Shown: one piece after another, positions 17,148-26,979 of the stretch
How the letters are laid out: each line of letters begins with the position of its first letter
Numbering within the stretch: position 1 is the stretch's first letter
From: Photobacterium indicum
Lineage (GTDB): Bacteria; Pseudomonadota; Gammaproteobacteria; Enterobacterales; Vibrionaceae
Assembly: GCF_003026215.1 (NCBI RefSeq)
Contig: NZ_PYOC01000012.1
Location: 89,401 to 153,400 of the forward strand
Direction of reading: 5' to 3'
Length of the DNA: 64,000 nucleotides
Notes under the pieces: model-generated
Told to the model about the DNA's origin: nothing
The model's input: only the letters and a program-made list of their open reading frames with translations
Database searches by the model: none
Program-made: the position numbers and the translations under genes

Positions 17148-17828
17148 TTAAGAGCGCGACAGCATGATTTCTAATCGCGAGCCGACACGTTGTGCCTGAT
17201 CAGCGATACCGCCAACCCACTCGAGAATTTTATAAAGGAACATTACATCTACCGGGTTGTATTGGTCTTCGATAGACATAAGCTGTTGGCGCAAGATAAT
17301 CTGCATGGTGTCAGTGTCATCTTCGATGACGTCAAGCTGATTAATCATTTCGGCAACAAGCGTTACTTCTCTGCCTTTGAAGCCTGTTTCTAGCAGTTCA
17401 TCCAATTCATTGATCACTCGACGAGCTTGGTCAGCTGAGTCAAGGCAGCGTTGAACGTATGCGACGAAATCAGGATACATAACGGCAGGGATTTGTAGCT
17501 TACGACCTAAGACTCGACCTGCGATGTCTTTTGATAGATTGGCTAGTTTATCCTGTTGAGTAAGAAGTCCTAACATGTCAGTACGGTCGACTGGCATGAA
17601 AAGGCCACGAGGAAGCTTTAGACGGATCTCACGCTTCAATACATCCGCATCTTTTTCAAGTTGCGAAATCTGTTCACGCAAGTGAGATGCTTTGTCCCAG
17701 TCTCCAGCATTACATGCTTGAAAGAATGGTATAAGCAAATCGCAACATTCATTTACGCGAGTAACGTGACGTTGCAGTGGTTTCATTGGGGATTTAGCAA
17801 AGAGCCCCATTATTGTATTTACTGGCAT
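17148..17828 (-). CDS. PhoU-like DUF47 protein (TIGR00153)
   Basis: A 226-residue all-helical protein of the DUF47 family, related to PhoU. It has the repeated helical pattern EKDADVLKREIRLKLPRGLF (about 53-72) and a second half with DVIEDDTDTMQI (about 168-179); in PhoU-like proteins these acidic motifs bind metal clusters. Genes of this type are commonly paired with pit, as here, and are thought to modulate the transporter. The start MPVNTIMGLFAKSP is used; the next in-frame ATG, seven codons in, is also possible. Confidence 0.9.
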   Translation of the reverse strand: MPVNTIMGLFAKSPMKPLQRHVTRVNECCDLLIPFFQACNAGDWDKASHLREQISQLEKDADVLKREIRLKLPRGLFMPVDRTDMLGLLTQQDKLANLSKDIAGRVLGRKLQIPAVMYPDFVAYVQRCLDSADQARRVINELDELLETGFKGREVTLVAEMINQLDVIEDDTDTMQIILRQQLMSIEDQYNPVDVMFLYKILEWVGGIADQAQRVGSRLEIMLSRS

Positions 17829-18013
17829 AGCCGATCAACCTGAGAGAGTGCCTAAAATGGCTAATTCTTGAGCGATGGTCATTGAGGCGCGCATGGTAAC
17901 GTATAACTAAGTATAGGGGAAACACTTTTGTTCAAGGTTTTGTTGAAATTTCTCACTTGCCCCCAAGCGCATAAGGAAATATCCTTGGTTTGCCACTGTT
18001 TATAGGTATAACT

Positions 18014-19531
18014 ATGGAAACTGAGATAGAACTGAAGCTTTTCGTTTCGCCGGAATTTTCGAGTCATTTATTGCGCAAAATATCTGAATCGAAAATACTG
18101 CAGCAAAGCAGCCGAATGCTAGGCAACGTCTACTTCGACACGCCTGAACAAATTTTGCGACAGCATGATATAGGTTTACGCATTCGTCGTTATGATGACG
18201 TATATGTTCAGACATTAAAAACGGCGGGTCGTGTTGTTGCGGGATTGCATCAGCGTCCGGAATACAACGCTGAAACCAATAGCACGGTACCTGATCTTAC
18301 CTTGCATCCGATCGATGCATGGCCAGAAAGTGTTGATGTTGCAGATATTCAACAACAACTTCAGCCACTATTTTCAACTGATTTCGAGCGTCAACAATGG
18401 TTGGTTGCAATGCCTGATGGTAGTCAGATTGAATTGGCTTTTGATCAGGGGCATGTTAGTGCCAATGGCCAAACGACTCCCATCTGTGAAGTTGAGTTAG
18501 AACTGATTTCTGGTCAAACCGATGCTTTGTTTACATTAGCTCGCGAGCTTTGTACCGAAGGCGGTATGCGTCTGGGTAATTTAAGTAAAGCGGCACGAGG
18601 TTACCGCCTTGCTGCGGGGTATGAGGGCGATGATGTTAAAGCGTTGACCTTTGTGAATGTTGAACCTCAAGACTCAGTTGAAACGGTTTTCGTAAATACG
18701 TTAGAACATGCCTTAGGGCATTGGCATTATCATGAGCAGATTTTTGCTGAGTGTCATGATCTAGCCGCGCTGAGCGAACTTAAAAATGCCTTAAGTTTGA
18801 TTCGACAAGCCTTTGTTGTTTTTGGTGGCGTGATTCCTCGTCGCGCGAGTGCATTAATTCGACAAGAGTTACAGTGGCTTGAAGGTGAACTTCAGTGGTT
18901 AAATGAAGCGTCAAATATTGTAGCGATTCAGGCAGAAAAAGGGAGTTTACTGAAAAAGTTAAATGCCCGTAAACCATTGCTTCAACAGTTGGATGCTCGT
19001 TTTGAAGCGCTACCGACCGCCAGTGATATGTTGCAGCTATTACAATCCGCACGATACTGTGGTTTGTTACTTGATTTAAGCCGTTGGATTTTAAGTCGAG
19101 GTTGGCAGCCATTCCTTGATGACAAAATGCGTAATAAATTAGCGGATAATATTAAGCTATTTTCTGATAGTGCATTATCTCGTTCATGGGAAGAGCTACA
19201 AGATGTTTTTCCTTCTTCTCGTGAATTAAACCGGATTGATTATTTTGATCAACAACCTCGGTTATTACGCAATCTGATGAGTGGGATGTGTTTTGCTGAG
19301 CTGTATGATGAAGGTAAACGTTCGTATTTTAGAATGCCATGGCAAGACCTTTTACAAGGTATTGAAGATCTCCATCAGTTAGATGTGGTTCGTTCTCTTG
19401 TGGCCCTTCAAGACGATGAAGAAGATCAAGCTCAGATTGAAAAATGGCTGAGTCGAAAAGAAGAATCATTGATCCATGCTATGGATCAGACGCGTCAAAT
19501 GGGGATTGAACTAACTCCGTACTGGCCATAA
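18014..19531 (+). CDS. ygiF: Inorganic triphosphatase, CYTH-CHAD protein
   Basis: Hydrolyses tripolyphosphate in E. coli. I start at the ATG at 18014 (METEIELKLFV), since the ExExK signature (E4, E6, K8) should stand at the N-terminus; the upstream in-frame extension is not conserved. The CYTH tunnel domain spans about 1-205. The histidine-rich helical CHAD domain, which may bind polyphosphate, spans about 220-500 with RQELQWLEGELQWLNEASN near 277-295. Its 505 residues exceed E. coli YgiF (433). It lies beside the phosphate-uptake pair and just before glnE's region, as in E. coli. Confidence 0.92.
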   Translation: METEIELKLFVSPEFSSHLLRKISESKILQQSSRMLGNVYFDTPEQILRQHDIGLRIRRYDDVYVQTLKTAGRVVAGLHQRPEYNAETNSTVPDLTLHPIDAWPESVDVADIQQQLQPLFSTDFERQQWLVAMPDGSQIELAFDQGHVSANGQTTPICEVELELISGQTDALFTLARELCTEGGMRLGNLSKAARGYRLAAGYEGDDVKALTFVNVEPQDSVETVFVNTLEHALGHWHYHEQIFAECHDLAALSELKNALSLIRQAFVVFGGVIPRRASALIRQELQWLEGELQWLNEASNIVAIQAEKGSLLKKLNARKPLLQQLDARFEALPTASDMLQLLQSARYCGLLLDLSRWILSRGWQPFLDDKMRNKLADNIKLFSDSALSRSWEELQDVFPSSRELNRIDYFDQQPRLLRNLMSGMCFAELYDEGKRSYFRMPWQDLLQGIEDLHQLDVVRSLVALQDDEEDQAQIEKWLSRKEESLIHAMDQTRQMGIELTPYWP

Positions 19532-19543
19532 AACATATAAAAT

Positions 19544-19575
19544 AAGCGTACCTATTGATGTAGGTGCGCTTTTTT
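19544..19575 (+). terminator. ygiF terminator
   Basis: AAGCGTACCTA pairs with TAGGTGCGCTT (one G-T pair), loop of 6 nt, then a run of six T. Confidence 0.8.
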
Positions 19576-19579
19576 ATAT

Positions 19580-20368
19580 TCATTTTTTATGCCCGTAATG
19601 TTCTTTTTCCGCCTTTTCACTCAGGTGGCATTCCAGTGTTTCTAATCGCTCAAGAAGTCGCTTTTGTGTGTCGAGCATTTGTTGCCATTCTTTTCGATGT
19701 TTCTTTTCATCAATTTCTTTCTGTTTTTGTGGGTCAGAAATAACCGAGCTGACTAAACCTGCCACCATACCAAACAGACCCACCCCACAGATTATAATTA
19801 CAGCAGCCAATAATTTACCGGAAATAGTAACGGGATAGTGGTCGCCATAGCCTACGGTCGAAATGGTTACAAATACCCACCATACTGCATCAGTAGCAGA
19901 GTGAATATTAGCGTTAGGATCGCTACCTTCTAAAATCAATATCAGCGCAGAACCGACAGTTACAAGTACCGTAATTAATAAAAAAATGGTGGCGACGGTC
20001 GCTTCTCGGCGATTACTTCGGATATGAGCCAACACCTGCTGGCTAGAACGGATTAGCCGTAATACGCGAAATATTTGTAATACGCGAATATAGCGAACAG
20101 GTTCAATGATTGGAATGCTGGCAATGAAGTCTAACCAATGGGTTTTAAGGTAATTGATTTTCTGTTTAGAACGGCATAAATCGGTCAATAATTGGCACCA
20201 AAACATTAAACAGATAAATGTATCGATGCCCAGAAATAGCCTGTAAACATCATCTGTTTGCGGAATAAATATTAAGCTGGTCACAATCGCTAACGACATG
20301 AAAGATAATATTAAAGCCATCAGGCTCATTGGATGCAATTCATGTTTGACGCCGTCGATCTTTTTCAT
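19580..20368 (-). CDS. Voltage-gated-type potassium channel
   Basis: A 262-residue six-helix ion channel of the Kv type. S1-S3 occupy about 15-95. S4 is arginine-rich (YIRVLQIFRVLRLIRSSQQ near 98-116). S5, a pore helix and the selectivity filter TISTVGYGDHYPV follow near 168-180, then S6. TVGYGD is the potassium filter. A charged coiled-coil-like tail (DPQKQKEIDEKKHRKEW onward) follows. It probably forms a homotetramer in the inner membrane. Physiological role and gating are unknown; convergent with ygiF and divergent from the chemoreceptor. Confidence 0.9.
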   Translation of the reverse strand: MKKIDGVKHELHPMSLMALILSFMSLAIVTSLIFIPQTDDVYRLFLGIDTFICLMFWCQLLTDLCRSKQKINYLKTHWLDFIASIPIIEPVRYIRVLQIFRVLRLIRSSQQVLAHIRSNRREATVATIFLLITVLVTVGSALILILEGSDPNANIHSATDAVWWVFVTISTVGYGDHYPVTISGKLLAAVIIICGVGLFGMVAGLVSSVISDPQKQKEIDEKKHRKEWQQMLDTQKRLLERLETLECHLSEKAEKEHYGHKK

Positions 20369-20549
20369 TATTTAATCTTCACAATCTGCTGCCGATAGTT
20401 AATATAGCTATAGTTTTTTTGAGCTTTGAAATAATTCAGGCTTTTTCGATTCAATGGGTAAAGTAATCGGTTTGTTGGACATGATATCGCTATCACTATA
20501 AACAACTGAGATCGTTGAAGCCAGCGCACGATTAATAGGGAGATACCAA

Positions 20550-22151
20550 ATGACCAAGATGGTGTTCAAACCATGGGAAAAAGGATTAACAAATATACGT
20601 CTTGTGCCTAAGCTCGTATTGTTAATGGTATTCAGTACGTTGCTACTGATTGGTAAACAATTATGGGATGCAAATACCTTTCATCAGTCAGTTGTGCAGA
20701 TTCAACAAGATCGCTCTGAAGAGTTAGCCCAAGCGAACGCTGCGTTATTAAATAATTTCCTTGCCCAAGGCGAAAGCGGCAAGGCAATGGCAGAGCAAAT
20801 AATTAATACACAAGCTGCAAGCTGGCAAGAAGGCGCATACCTCTATTTAGTTGAGCGTGATACTGGAAAGGTAATTGGTCATCCTACGGCCCGTTCTATC
20901 AGTAATTTAACGGATATCACTGATCAAGGAATCTCTTTAGCGCGGTATTTTTCACAGCACACTGGTGCAGGTTCTATTGTTCTTAACGATCAGGCTCGTT
21001 TTGACTATGCGATTGAATTACCTCAGTGGAACTGGTTGGTTGTTGCATCGCAGTCTGCTTCGGTTGCAGATGGTTACTACAATGGTTTTCTTACTCAGGT
21101 GGCTTGGCAAACGGGTTTAATGATTGTGGCATTCATGGCCATTTTATTGGGTGGTTCCAGCGTGATGCTACGCCAGACACAGTATTTAGCCGATAGCATT
21201 AAAAAGTTGGCCGATCGTGATTTATCTCAACCGATCAACATGGATTGCAATGATGAATATGGCGATTTGGCGCGTGAGCTTGAACGAACGCGGGTGCAAT
21301 TGCGTGATGTGATGGGTAATCAACGAGAAACATCAGCAGAACTGTCTTGCTTGGCCGAGATTATGTCGATCAGTATGGTGGAAACGAAAGAATCGGCCAA
21401 AGAAGAATTTACTGAAATTGATCAACTCGCTTCTGCAATGAGTGAAATGACCTCGACGGTACAAACGGTTGCTGAGCATGCTCGTGATGCATCAAATACC
21501 ACTGAAGGTACCTCTGAGCAAGCGGCACAGGGACAAGAGTTTGTCTCGAAAACCATCGTTACTATTAATCAGTTATCTCAAGATATTACGCAATCGGCTA
21601 GTGCGGTAAATCAAGTGGAAGCACGTGTTGATCAAATTGGTAGTGTGATTGTCACTATTCAAGGTATTTCAGAGCAAACTAATTTACTGGCACTGAATGC
21701 TGCTATTGAAGCGGCACGTGCGGGCGATGCCGGACGCGGTTTTGCCGTTGTGGCAGATGAAGTGCGTAATTTGGCGCAGCGAACCCAAACAGCCACGGTC
21801 GAGATTCAAGAGATGATCTCTCAATTACAGAGCAGCGCTAATCAAGCGGTTGATTTGATGGAACAAAGTGTTGTAGAAGCTGCTGAAGGGGTTGATTTAG
21901 TGACTCGAGCTGGCGGCGAGTTAGATAAAATCGTTGAGCAAGTGCAAAAAATCAATGATATGAACTTCCATATAGCCTCGGCTGCTGAACAGCAAACGGC
22001 AGTAGCTGATGAGATGAATCAAAATTTAACCAATGTTCGTGAATTAGTTGAAGCCTCCGTGACGGTTGTAAGTGAGCTGTCAGAAACATCAGACACGATG
22101 CAAGCTTACGCTAATGATTTGGAAGGGAAGATCCAAGCATTTAAAGTGTAA
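20550..22151 (+). CDS. Methyl-accepting chemotaxis protein with Cache-type sensor
   Basis: A 533-residue transmembrane chemoreceptor. TM1 (about 20-40) is followed by a periplasmic sensor (about 41-185) with a Cache-like YLYLVERDTGKVIGHP strand and a closing WNWLVVAS. TM2 is near 190-212, then a HAMP-like linker (SIKKLADRDLSQPI). The signalling domain carries the highly conserved hairpin tip EQTNLLALNAAIEAARAGD near 376-394. The ligand cannot be predicted. It stands alone with its own terminator, as many Vibrio receptors do. Confidence 0.93.
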   Translation: MTKMVFKPWEKGLTNIRLVPKLVLLMVFSTLLLIGKQLWDANTFHQSVVQIQQDRSEELAQANAALLNNFLAQGESGKAMAEQIINTQAASWQEGAYLYLVERDTGKVIGHPTARSISNLTDITDQGISLARYFSQHTGAGSIVLNDQARFDYAIELPQWNWLVVASQSASVADGYYNGFLTQVAWQTGLMIVAFMAILLGGSSVMLRQTQYLADSIKKLADRDLSQPINMDCNDEYGDLARELERTRVQLRDVMGNQRETSAELSCLAEIMSISMVETKESAKEEFTEIDQLASAMSEMTSTVQTVAEHARDASNTTEGTSEQAAQGQEFVSKTIVTINQLSQDITQSASAVNQVEARVDQIGSVIVTIQGISEQTNLLALNAAIEAARAGDAGRGFAVVADEVRNLAQRTQTATVEIQEMISQLQSSANQAVDLMEQSVVEAAEGVDLVTRAGGELDKIVEQVQKINDMNFHIASAAEQQTAVADEMNQNLTNVRELVEASVTVVSELSETSDTMQAYANDLEGKIQAFKV

Positions 22152-22195
22152 AAATCATCGAGTAGTGAGAAAGCACTCATCTTCAATGTTTTTAT

Positions 22196-22225
22196 AAAGC
22201 GCCCACCTCTAGGTGGGCGTTTCTT
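22196..22225 (+). terminator. Chemoreceptor gene terminator
   Basis: CGCCCACC / GGTGGGCG stem with a TCTA loop, followed by TTTCTTTG. Confidence 0.8.
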
Positions 22226-22338
22226 TGTGGTATCGTAATTAATATATCCCCGAGTTTTCTCTTATTGGCGATAACAATTTGGTGATAACAATGGCGTGAG
22301 CGATAAGCTCATCAGGAAAAAGGATCAAAGGAACTGCG

Positions 22339-25212
22339 ATGACTCAACACCTAGAGCGACCTGAATTATTGTCTATAGCCGCAACCAAAGCGTTAGATAA
22401 ACTTCAACAAGCCCATCCTGAACTCTTAGCTCTATGGCCAACAGAGCGCCAAAATGAACTTGAAACAGTGATTGGTTTAAGTGATTTCATTGCTTCATCT
22501 CTAGTGTGCGATGGGCAATTGTTACCTTGGCTATCCGAACATCTTGATGATAAAGAGCACGCAGAGCAATACCGTCAACAGCTTGAAAAAAAGCTAGCGA
22601 CCACAGCTGATGATGTCGGGTTAATGCGTCAATTACGCGCCTTTCGACGCCAAGAAATGGTGTGGATTGCGTGGCGCGATTTCACGAATAAGTCCACATT
22701 AGAGCAAAGCCTTACACATCTCTCTGAGCTTGCTGAAGCCCTTATTATGGAAGCGTATCAATGGCTTTATAATCAATGCTGTAAAGAATGGGGTACGCCT
22801 ACAAACTCTGCAGGTGAAGCGCAGCCGATGTTGGTGCTTGGGATGGGGAAGTTAGGTGGTGGAGAGCTCAATTTTTCTTCTGATATTGATCTTATTTTCA
22901 CTTACCCCGAAAACGGTGAAACGGTAGGTGGTCGCCGTAGCATGGCAAATGCTCAATTCTTTACCCGTTTAGGTCAGCGTTTAATAAAGGCACTTGATCA
23001 GCCAACCTATGATGGTTTTTGTTATCGTGTTGATATGCGGTTACGCCCATTTGGCGACAGTGGTCCTTTAGTGATGAGCTACGCGGCACTAGAAGATTAT
23101 TACCAAGAGCAAGGGCGAGATTGGGAACGTTATGCGATGATCAAAGCGCGTGTAATGGGGCGTGAAAGCTTCACCCAATACCAAGAGTTACGTCAAATGT
23201 TACGTCCTTTTGTTTTCCGTCGTTATATCGATTTCAGTGCCATTCAAGCATTGCGTCGCATGAAATCTATGATCAGCAGCGAAGTGCGACGCCGTGGCCT
23301 TAGTAATAATATTAAGTTAGGCGCTGGTGGTATTCGTGAAGTTGAGTTTATTGCCCAGTCATTCCAGCTCATTCGCGGCGGACGAGAACCAAGCTTACGT
23401 GGACGAGGCTTGCTTGAAACCTTGGCTGCAATGAAGCAGCTGGCATTACTGCCAGAAAAACATATTGAACACCTCGAGCAAGGTTACTGCTTTTTAAGAA
23501 AGCTAGAAAACTTACTACAAGCGATTGACGATAAACAAACACAGACACTACCCGATAAGCCTCTAGATCAAATACGCTTAGCGTTTGCGATGGGCTACGC
23601 AGACTGGCAAGCCTTGCTTGAAGCGACGGATCTGCACATGAGTGCCGTCCATCAGGTGTTTGACGATATTATCGGTACTGAAGAAGATGAAGCTGGGTGC
23701 TCTGTTAGTGAGCAATACCATGAAATGTGGGCAATGGCGAAAAATGAAGATGTTCTGTTGAGTATTATGGCAGAACTCGATGCGGCAGATCCCGCTAGCC
23801 AAGTTAGCACTATATTGGGGATGAAAACGGAATTATCGAAGCGTACGTTAGGGCCTAGAGGTCGAGAAGTCCTTGCAAAGCTGATGCCCGATGTGTTGTC
23901 TCGCATTGTTCCACGCCCTGATGCTTCAGCCGTATTGGCACGAGTGACTAAATTGATTGTGCGTGTTGCAACCCGTACCACATATCTTGAGTTGCTTGGT
24001 GAGCACCCTGCAGCATTAGGGCAATTAATTCGATTATGTGCTGCGAGCCCGATGGTGGCAGAGCAGTTAACGCAATACCCGATTTTGCTTGATGAGCTAT
24101 TAGATCATCAACATTTATATAATCCAACCCCATTGGATCAATATGGTGATGAGTTACGCGAATATCTTGCTCGTATCCCTGAAGAAGATATGGAGCAACA
24201 AATGGAGGCTATTCGTCAGTATAAGCAAGCGCAATTATTACGTATTGCAGCAGCTGATATAGCGGGGGCGTTGCCCTTGATGGTGGTGAGTGATCACCTT
24301 ACATACCTTGCTGAGGCAATTATCACAGCTGTGGTGAACCAAGCTTGGCTACAAATGGCCGAGAAGTATGGTGAGCCCACCCATTTAGTTGATCGTAATG
24401 GCAAAGGTTTTGGTGTTATTGGCTACGGAAAAGTCGGCGGTTGGGAGTTAGGCTACGGTTCTGATTTAGATGTGGTTTTCTTACATGATTGCCCTGCCGA
24501 TGTTTATACCAACGGTAGAAAAGAGATTGATGGACGTCAGTTTTATTTAAGGCTAGCGCAGCGCATTGTGCATTTGTTCTCGACGCGAACATCTTCTGGG
24601 GTGTTATACGAAATTGATGTGCGCCTTCGCCCGTCAGGTGCCTCTGGTCTATTGGTAAGTACTGTTGAGTCTTTTGATGAATACCAACAAAAAGAAGCAT
24701 GGACATGGGAACATCAAGCATTAGTGCGTGCCAGAATGATTTATGGTGATGTGCCATTATTCGATGCTTTTTCTGATGTTCGAAAACGCATTCTAACTCA
24801 TCCTCGAGATCCCCAATCACTACAGGCTGATGTAGTGAGCATGCGTCATAAAATGCGCGATCATTTAGGCAGTAAAAAAGCCGGAATGTTTGGCTTAAAG
24901 CAAGATAAAGGTGGTATTACTGATATTGAGTTTTTAGCGCAATATTTGGTATTACAACATTCGCATACTGAACCTTATTTAACACGTTGGTCTGATAATG
25001 TTCGTATTTTTGATACTATGGCGGAATGTGAAGTATTGAGCTTGCCTCAAGCATCGGCATTGAAGCAAGCTTATTGCGTGATGCGGGATGATATTCACCG
25101 TTTGAACTTACTTGGATTACCCGCTTATGTTGATGAATCACAGTTTGTCACTGAGCGTGAAACTGTACAGCAGATCTGGCAAGAATACTTAGTACCAAAC
25201 AGTGATGAGTAA
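22339..25212 (+). CDS. glnE: Glutamine synthetase adenylyltransferase/deadenylase
   Basis: Adds AMP to, and removes it from, a tyrosine of glutamine synthetase under control of PII and glutamine. The 957 residues (E. coli 946) contain two nucleotidyltransferase domains. The N-terminal deadenylase half has GMGKLGGGELNFSSDIDLIF near 171-190; the C-terminal adenylylase half has GYGKVGGWELGYGSDLDVVF near 695-714. Each is followed by a helical GlnD-PII uridylyltransferase-like domain (REVEFIAQ and TDIEFLAQ). In E. coli it lies between ygiF and hldE, as here. Confidence 0.97.
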   Translation: MTQHLERPELLSIAATKALDKLQQAHPELLALWPTERQNELETVIGLSDFIASSLVCDGQLLPWLSEHLDDKEHAEQYRQQLEKKLATTADDVGLMRQLRAFRRQEMVWIAWRDFTNKSTLEQSLTHLSELAEALIMEAYQWLYNQCCKEWGTPTNSAGEAQPMLVLGMGKLGGGELNFSSDIDLIFTYPENGETVGGRRSMANAQFFTRLGQRLIKALDQPTYDGFCYRVDMRLRPFGDSGPLVMSYAALEDYYQEQGRDWERYAMIKARVMGRESFTQYQELRQMLRPFVFRRYIDFSAIQALRRMKSMISSEVRRRGLSNNIKLGAGGIREVEFIAQSFQLIRGGREPSLRGRGLLETLAAMKQLALLPEKHIEHLEQGYCFLRKLENLLQAIDDKQTQTLPDKPLDQIRLAFAMGYADWQALLEATDLHMSAVHQVFDDIIGTEEDEAGCSVSEQYHEMWAMAKNEDVLLSIMAELDAADPASQVSTILGMKTELSKRTLGPRGREVLAKLMPDVLSRIVPRPDASAVLARVTKLIVRVATRTTYLELLGEHPAALGQLIRLCAASPMVAEQLTQYPILLDELLDHQHLYNPTPLDQYGDELREYLARIPEEDMEQQMEAIRQYKQAQLLRIAAADIAGALPLMVVSDHLTYLAEAIITAVVNQAWLQMAEKYGEPTHLVDRNGKGFGVIGYGKVGGWELGYGSDLDVVFLHDCPADVYTNGRKEIDGRQFYLRLAQRIVHLFSTRTSSGVLYEIDVRLRPSGASGLLVSTVESFDEYQQKEAWTWEHQALVRARMIYGDVPLFDAFSDVRKRILTHPRDPQSLQADVVSMRHKMRDHLGSKKAGMFGLKQDKGGITDIEFLAQYLVLQHSHTEPYLTRWSDNVRIFDTMAECEVLSLPQASALKQAYCVMRDDIHRLNLLGLPAYVDESQFVTERETVQQIWQEYLVPNSDE

Positions 25213-25373
25213 TGTATTTTTATTAACATAATCATCTATTTAACGAATACTTAAAATAAATTAATAGCGCTTATTTTTGGTCAAAGCCAACTAAGTGTAT
25301 TTAAACCGCCGTAATGTAAGGCATTTTCACTTTATGTTAGTATTTGGCGATTTTCACTATCCCGGAGATAAAA

Positions 25374-26804
25374 ATGAAACTGACTCTTCCTGATTATGAT
25401 CAAGCTAGTGTTCTGGTTGTTGGAGACATCATGCTTGATCGTTATTGGTATGGACCCACTGGGCGTATTTCGCCTGAAGCGCCAGTACCAGTAGTCAAAG
25501 TTGAGCAGATCGAAGAACGCCCTGGTGGTGCTGCAAACGTTGCAATGAATATTGCCGCCTTAGGTGGGCATGTTCATTTAGTTGGGTTAACAGGGATAGA
25601 TGAGCCAGCGAAAGCCTTAAATGAAAAGCTGACCTCGCTAGATGTACGGTGTGATTTTGTGTCGTTGCCTGATTACCCAACCATTACCAAATTGCGTGTA
25701 ATGAGCCGTGGGCAGCAGATGATCCGGTTAGATTTTGAAGAAGGTTTCCATGGTGTGGATAAGGGCCTTATTCTGCCGCGTTTAGAGCAATCTCTAACGC
25801 ATGTAAAAACGGTTATCTTGTCTGATTATGCGAAAGGTGCACTGGAGCATGTCAGTGCCATGATTAAGCTAGCACGTGAAGCGGGTAAGCCCGTCTTTAT
25901 CGATCCTAAAGGTACCGATTTTGAACGCTACCGTGGCGCTACATTATTAACCCCTAATCTATCTGAATTCGAACTTGTTGCCGGTAAAGTGACGAGCGAT
26001 GATGAACTAGTAGCAAAAGGGTTTGAGCTGATCGAGCGATTTGATTTTGAAGCGCTATTGGTTACACGCAGTGAACATGGCATGACCTTGCTACAGAAAG
26101 GACAAGCGCCTTTGCATCTGCCGACACTTGCTCAAGAAGTCTATGACGTAACAGGTGCTGGCGATACGGTGATATCAGTATTAGCTTCTTCTGTTGCTGC
26201 GGGTAAATCGTTAGCGGATGCTTGTAAACTAGCCAATGCTGCGGCAGGTGTCGTGGTCGCTAAGTTAGGCACCTCGACACTATCAACCATTGAACTGACT
26301 GAAGCTATTTATGGTAGCCAAGATAGTGGCTACGGTGTGATTGTTGAAGCAGATCTTAAGCAAGCGGTATCAGTAGCAAGAAAACGTGGTGAAAAGGTTG
26401 TAATGACTAATGGCTGTTTCGATATCTTGCATGCGGGTCATGTTGCTTATCTAGCAGAGGCCGCTAAATTAGGTGATCGTTTAATTGTTGCGGTGAATTC
26501 TGATAGCTCAGTGCAAGGTCTAAAAGGCCCTGGTCGTCCAGTTAACCCAGAAGATCGTCGTATGGCGGTATTGGCAGGCCTAGGTGCTGTTGATTGGGTG
26601 GTTCCATTTACGGAAGAAACGCCTCAACGTTTAATCAGTGAGATATTACCAAGTCTGCTGGTTAAAGGTGGTGATTATAAGCCTGAAGATATTGCGGGCG
26701 GAAAAGAGGTTATTGCTGCTGGTGGCGAAGTGCGTGTTCTGAATTTTGAAGATGGTTGCTCTACCAGTAAGATCATTGAAGCGATTCGTGGCGGCAAAGG
26801 TTAA
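25374..26804 (+). CDS. hldE: Bifunctional heptose 7-phosphate kinase / heptose 1-phosphate adenyltransferase
   Basis: Makes ADP-D-glycero-beta-D-manno-heptose for the lipopolysaccharide inner core. The ATG at 25374 (MKLTLPDYDQ) follows GGAG; the longer upstream frame has no counterpart in HldE. The 476 residues match E. coli (477). The PfkB-type kinase domain (about 1-320) has RPGGAANVAMNIA and the anion-hole motif VTGAGDTV. The cytidylyltransferase-fold domain (about 340-476) begins with TNGCFDILHAGH. Confidence 0.97.
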   Translation: MKLTLPDYDQASVLVVGDIMLDRYWYGPTGRISPEAPVPVVKVEQIEERPGGAANVAMNIAALGGHVHLVGLTGIDEPAKALNEKLTSLDVRCDFVSLPDYPTITKLRVMSRGQQMIRLDFEEGFHGVDKGLILPRLEQSLTHVKTVILSDYAKGALEHVSAMIKLAREAGKPVFIDPKGTDFERYRGATLLTPNLSEFELVAGKVTSDDELVAKGFELIERFDFEALLVTRSEHGMTLLQKGQAPLHLPTLAQEVYDVTGAGDTVISVLASSVAAGKSLADACKLANAAAGVVVAKLGTSTLSTIELTEAIYGSQDSGYGVIVEADLKQAVSVARKRGEKVVMTNGCFDILHAGHVAYLAEAAKLGDRLIVAVNSDSSVQGLKGPGRPVNPEDRRMAVLAGLGAVDWVVPFTEETPQRLISEILPSLLVKGGDYKPEDIAGGKEVIAAGGEVRVLNFEDGCSTSKIIEAIRGGKG

Positions 26805-26867
26805 TACTATTCTGGTTCACTCTGGATAAGTATTGGTTTTTAATTCCACTTGCTGGAATTGAAGCAT

Positions 26868-26900
26868 AAAAAAGCGCCATAGAGTATGGCGCTTTTTTTA
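26868..26900. terminator. Bidirectional terminator between hldE and tolC
   Basis: AAAAAAGCGCCAT (26868-26880), 5-nt loop, ATGGCGCTTTTTT (26886-26898): a perfect 13-bp stem with T-runs on both strands. Confidence 0.9.
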
Positions 26901-26979
26901 TATCTGTATCGTTGCATTACCTACTTCGAAGTACTATTCAATAGAAGCCGTATTCGATGAAAAAATGCGAACGAGAAGA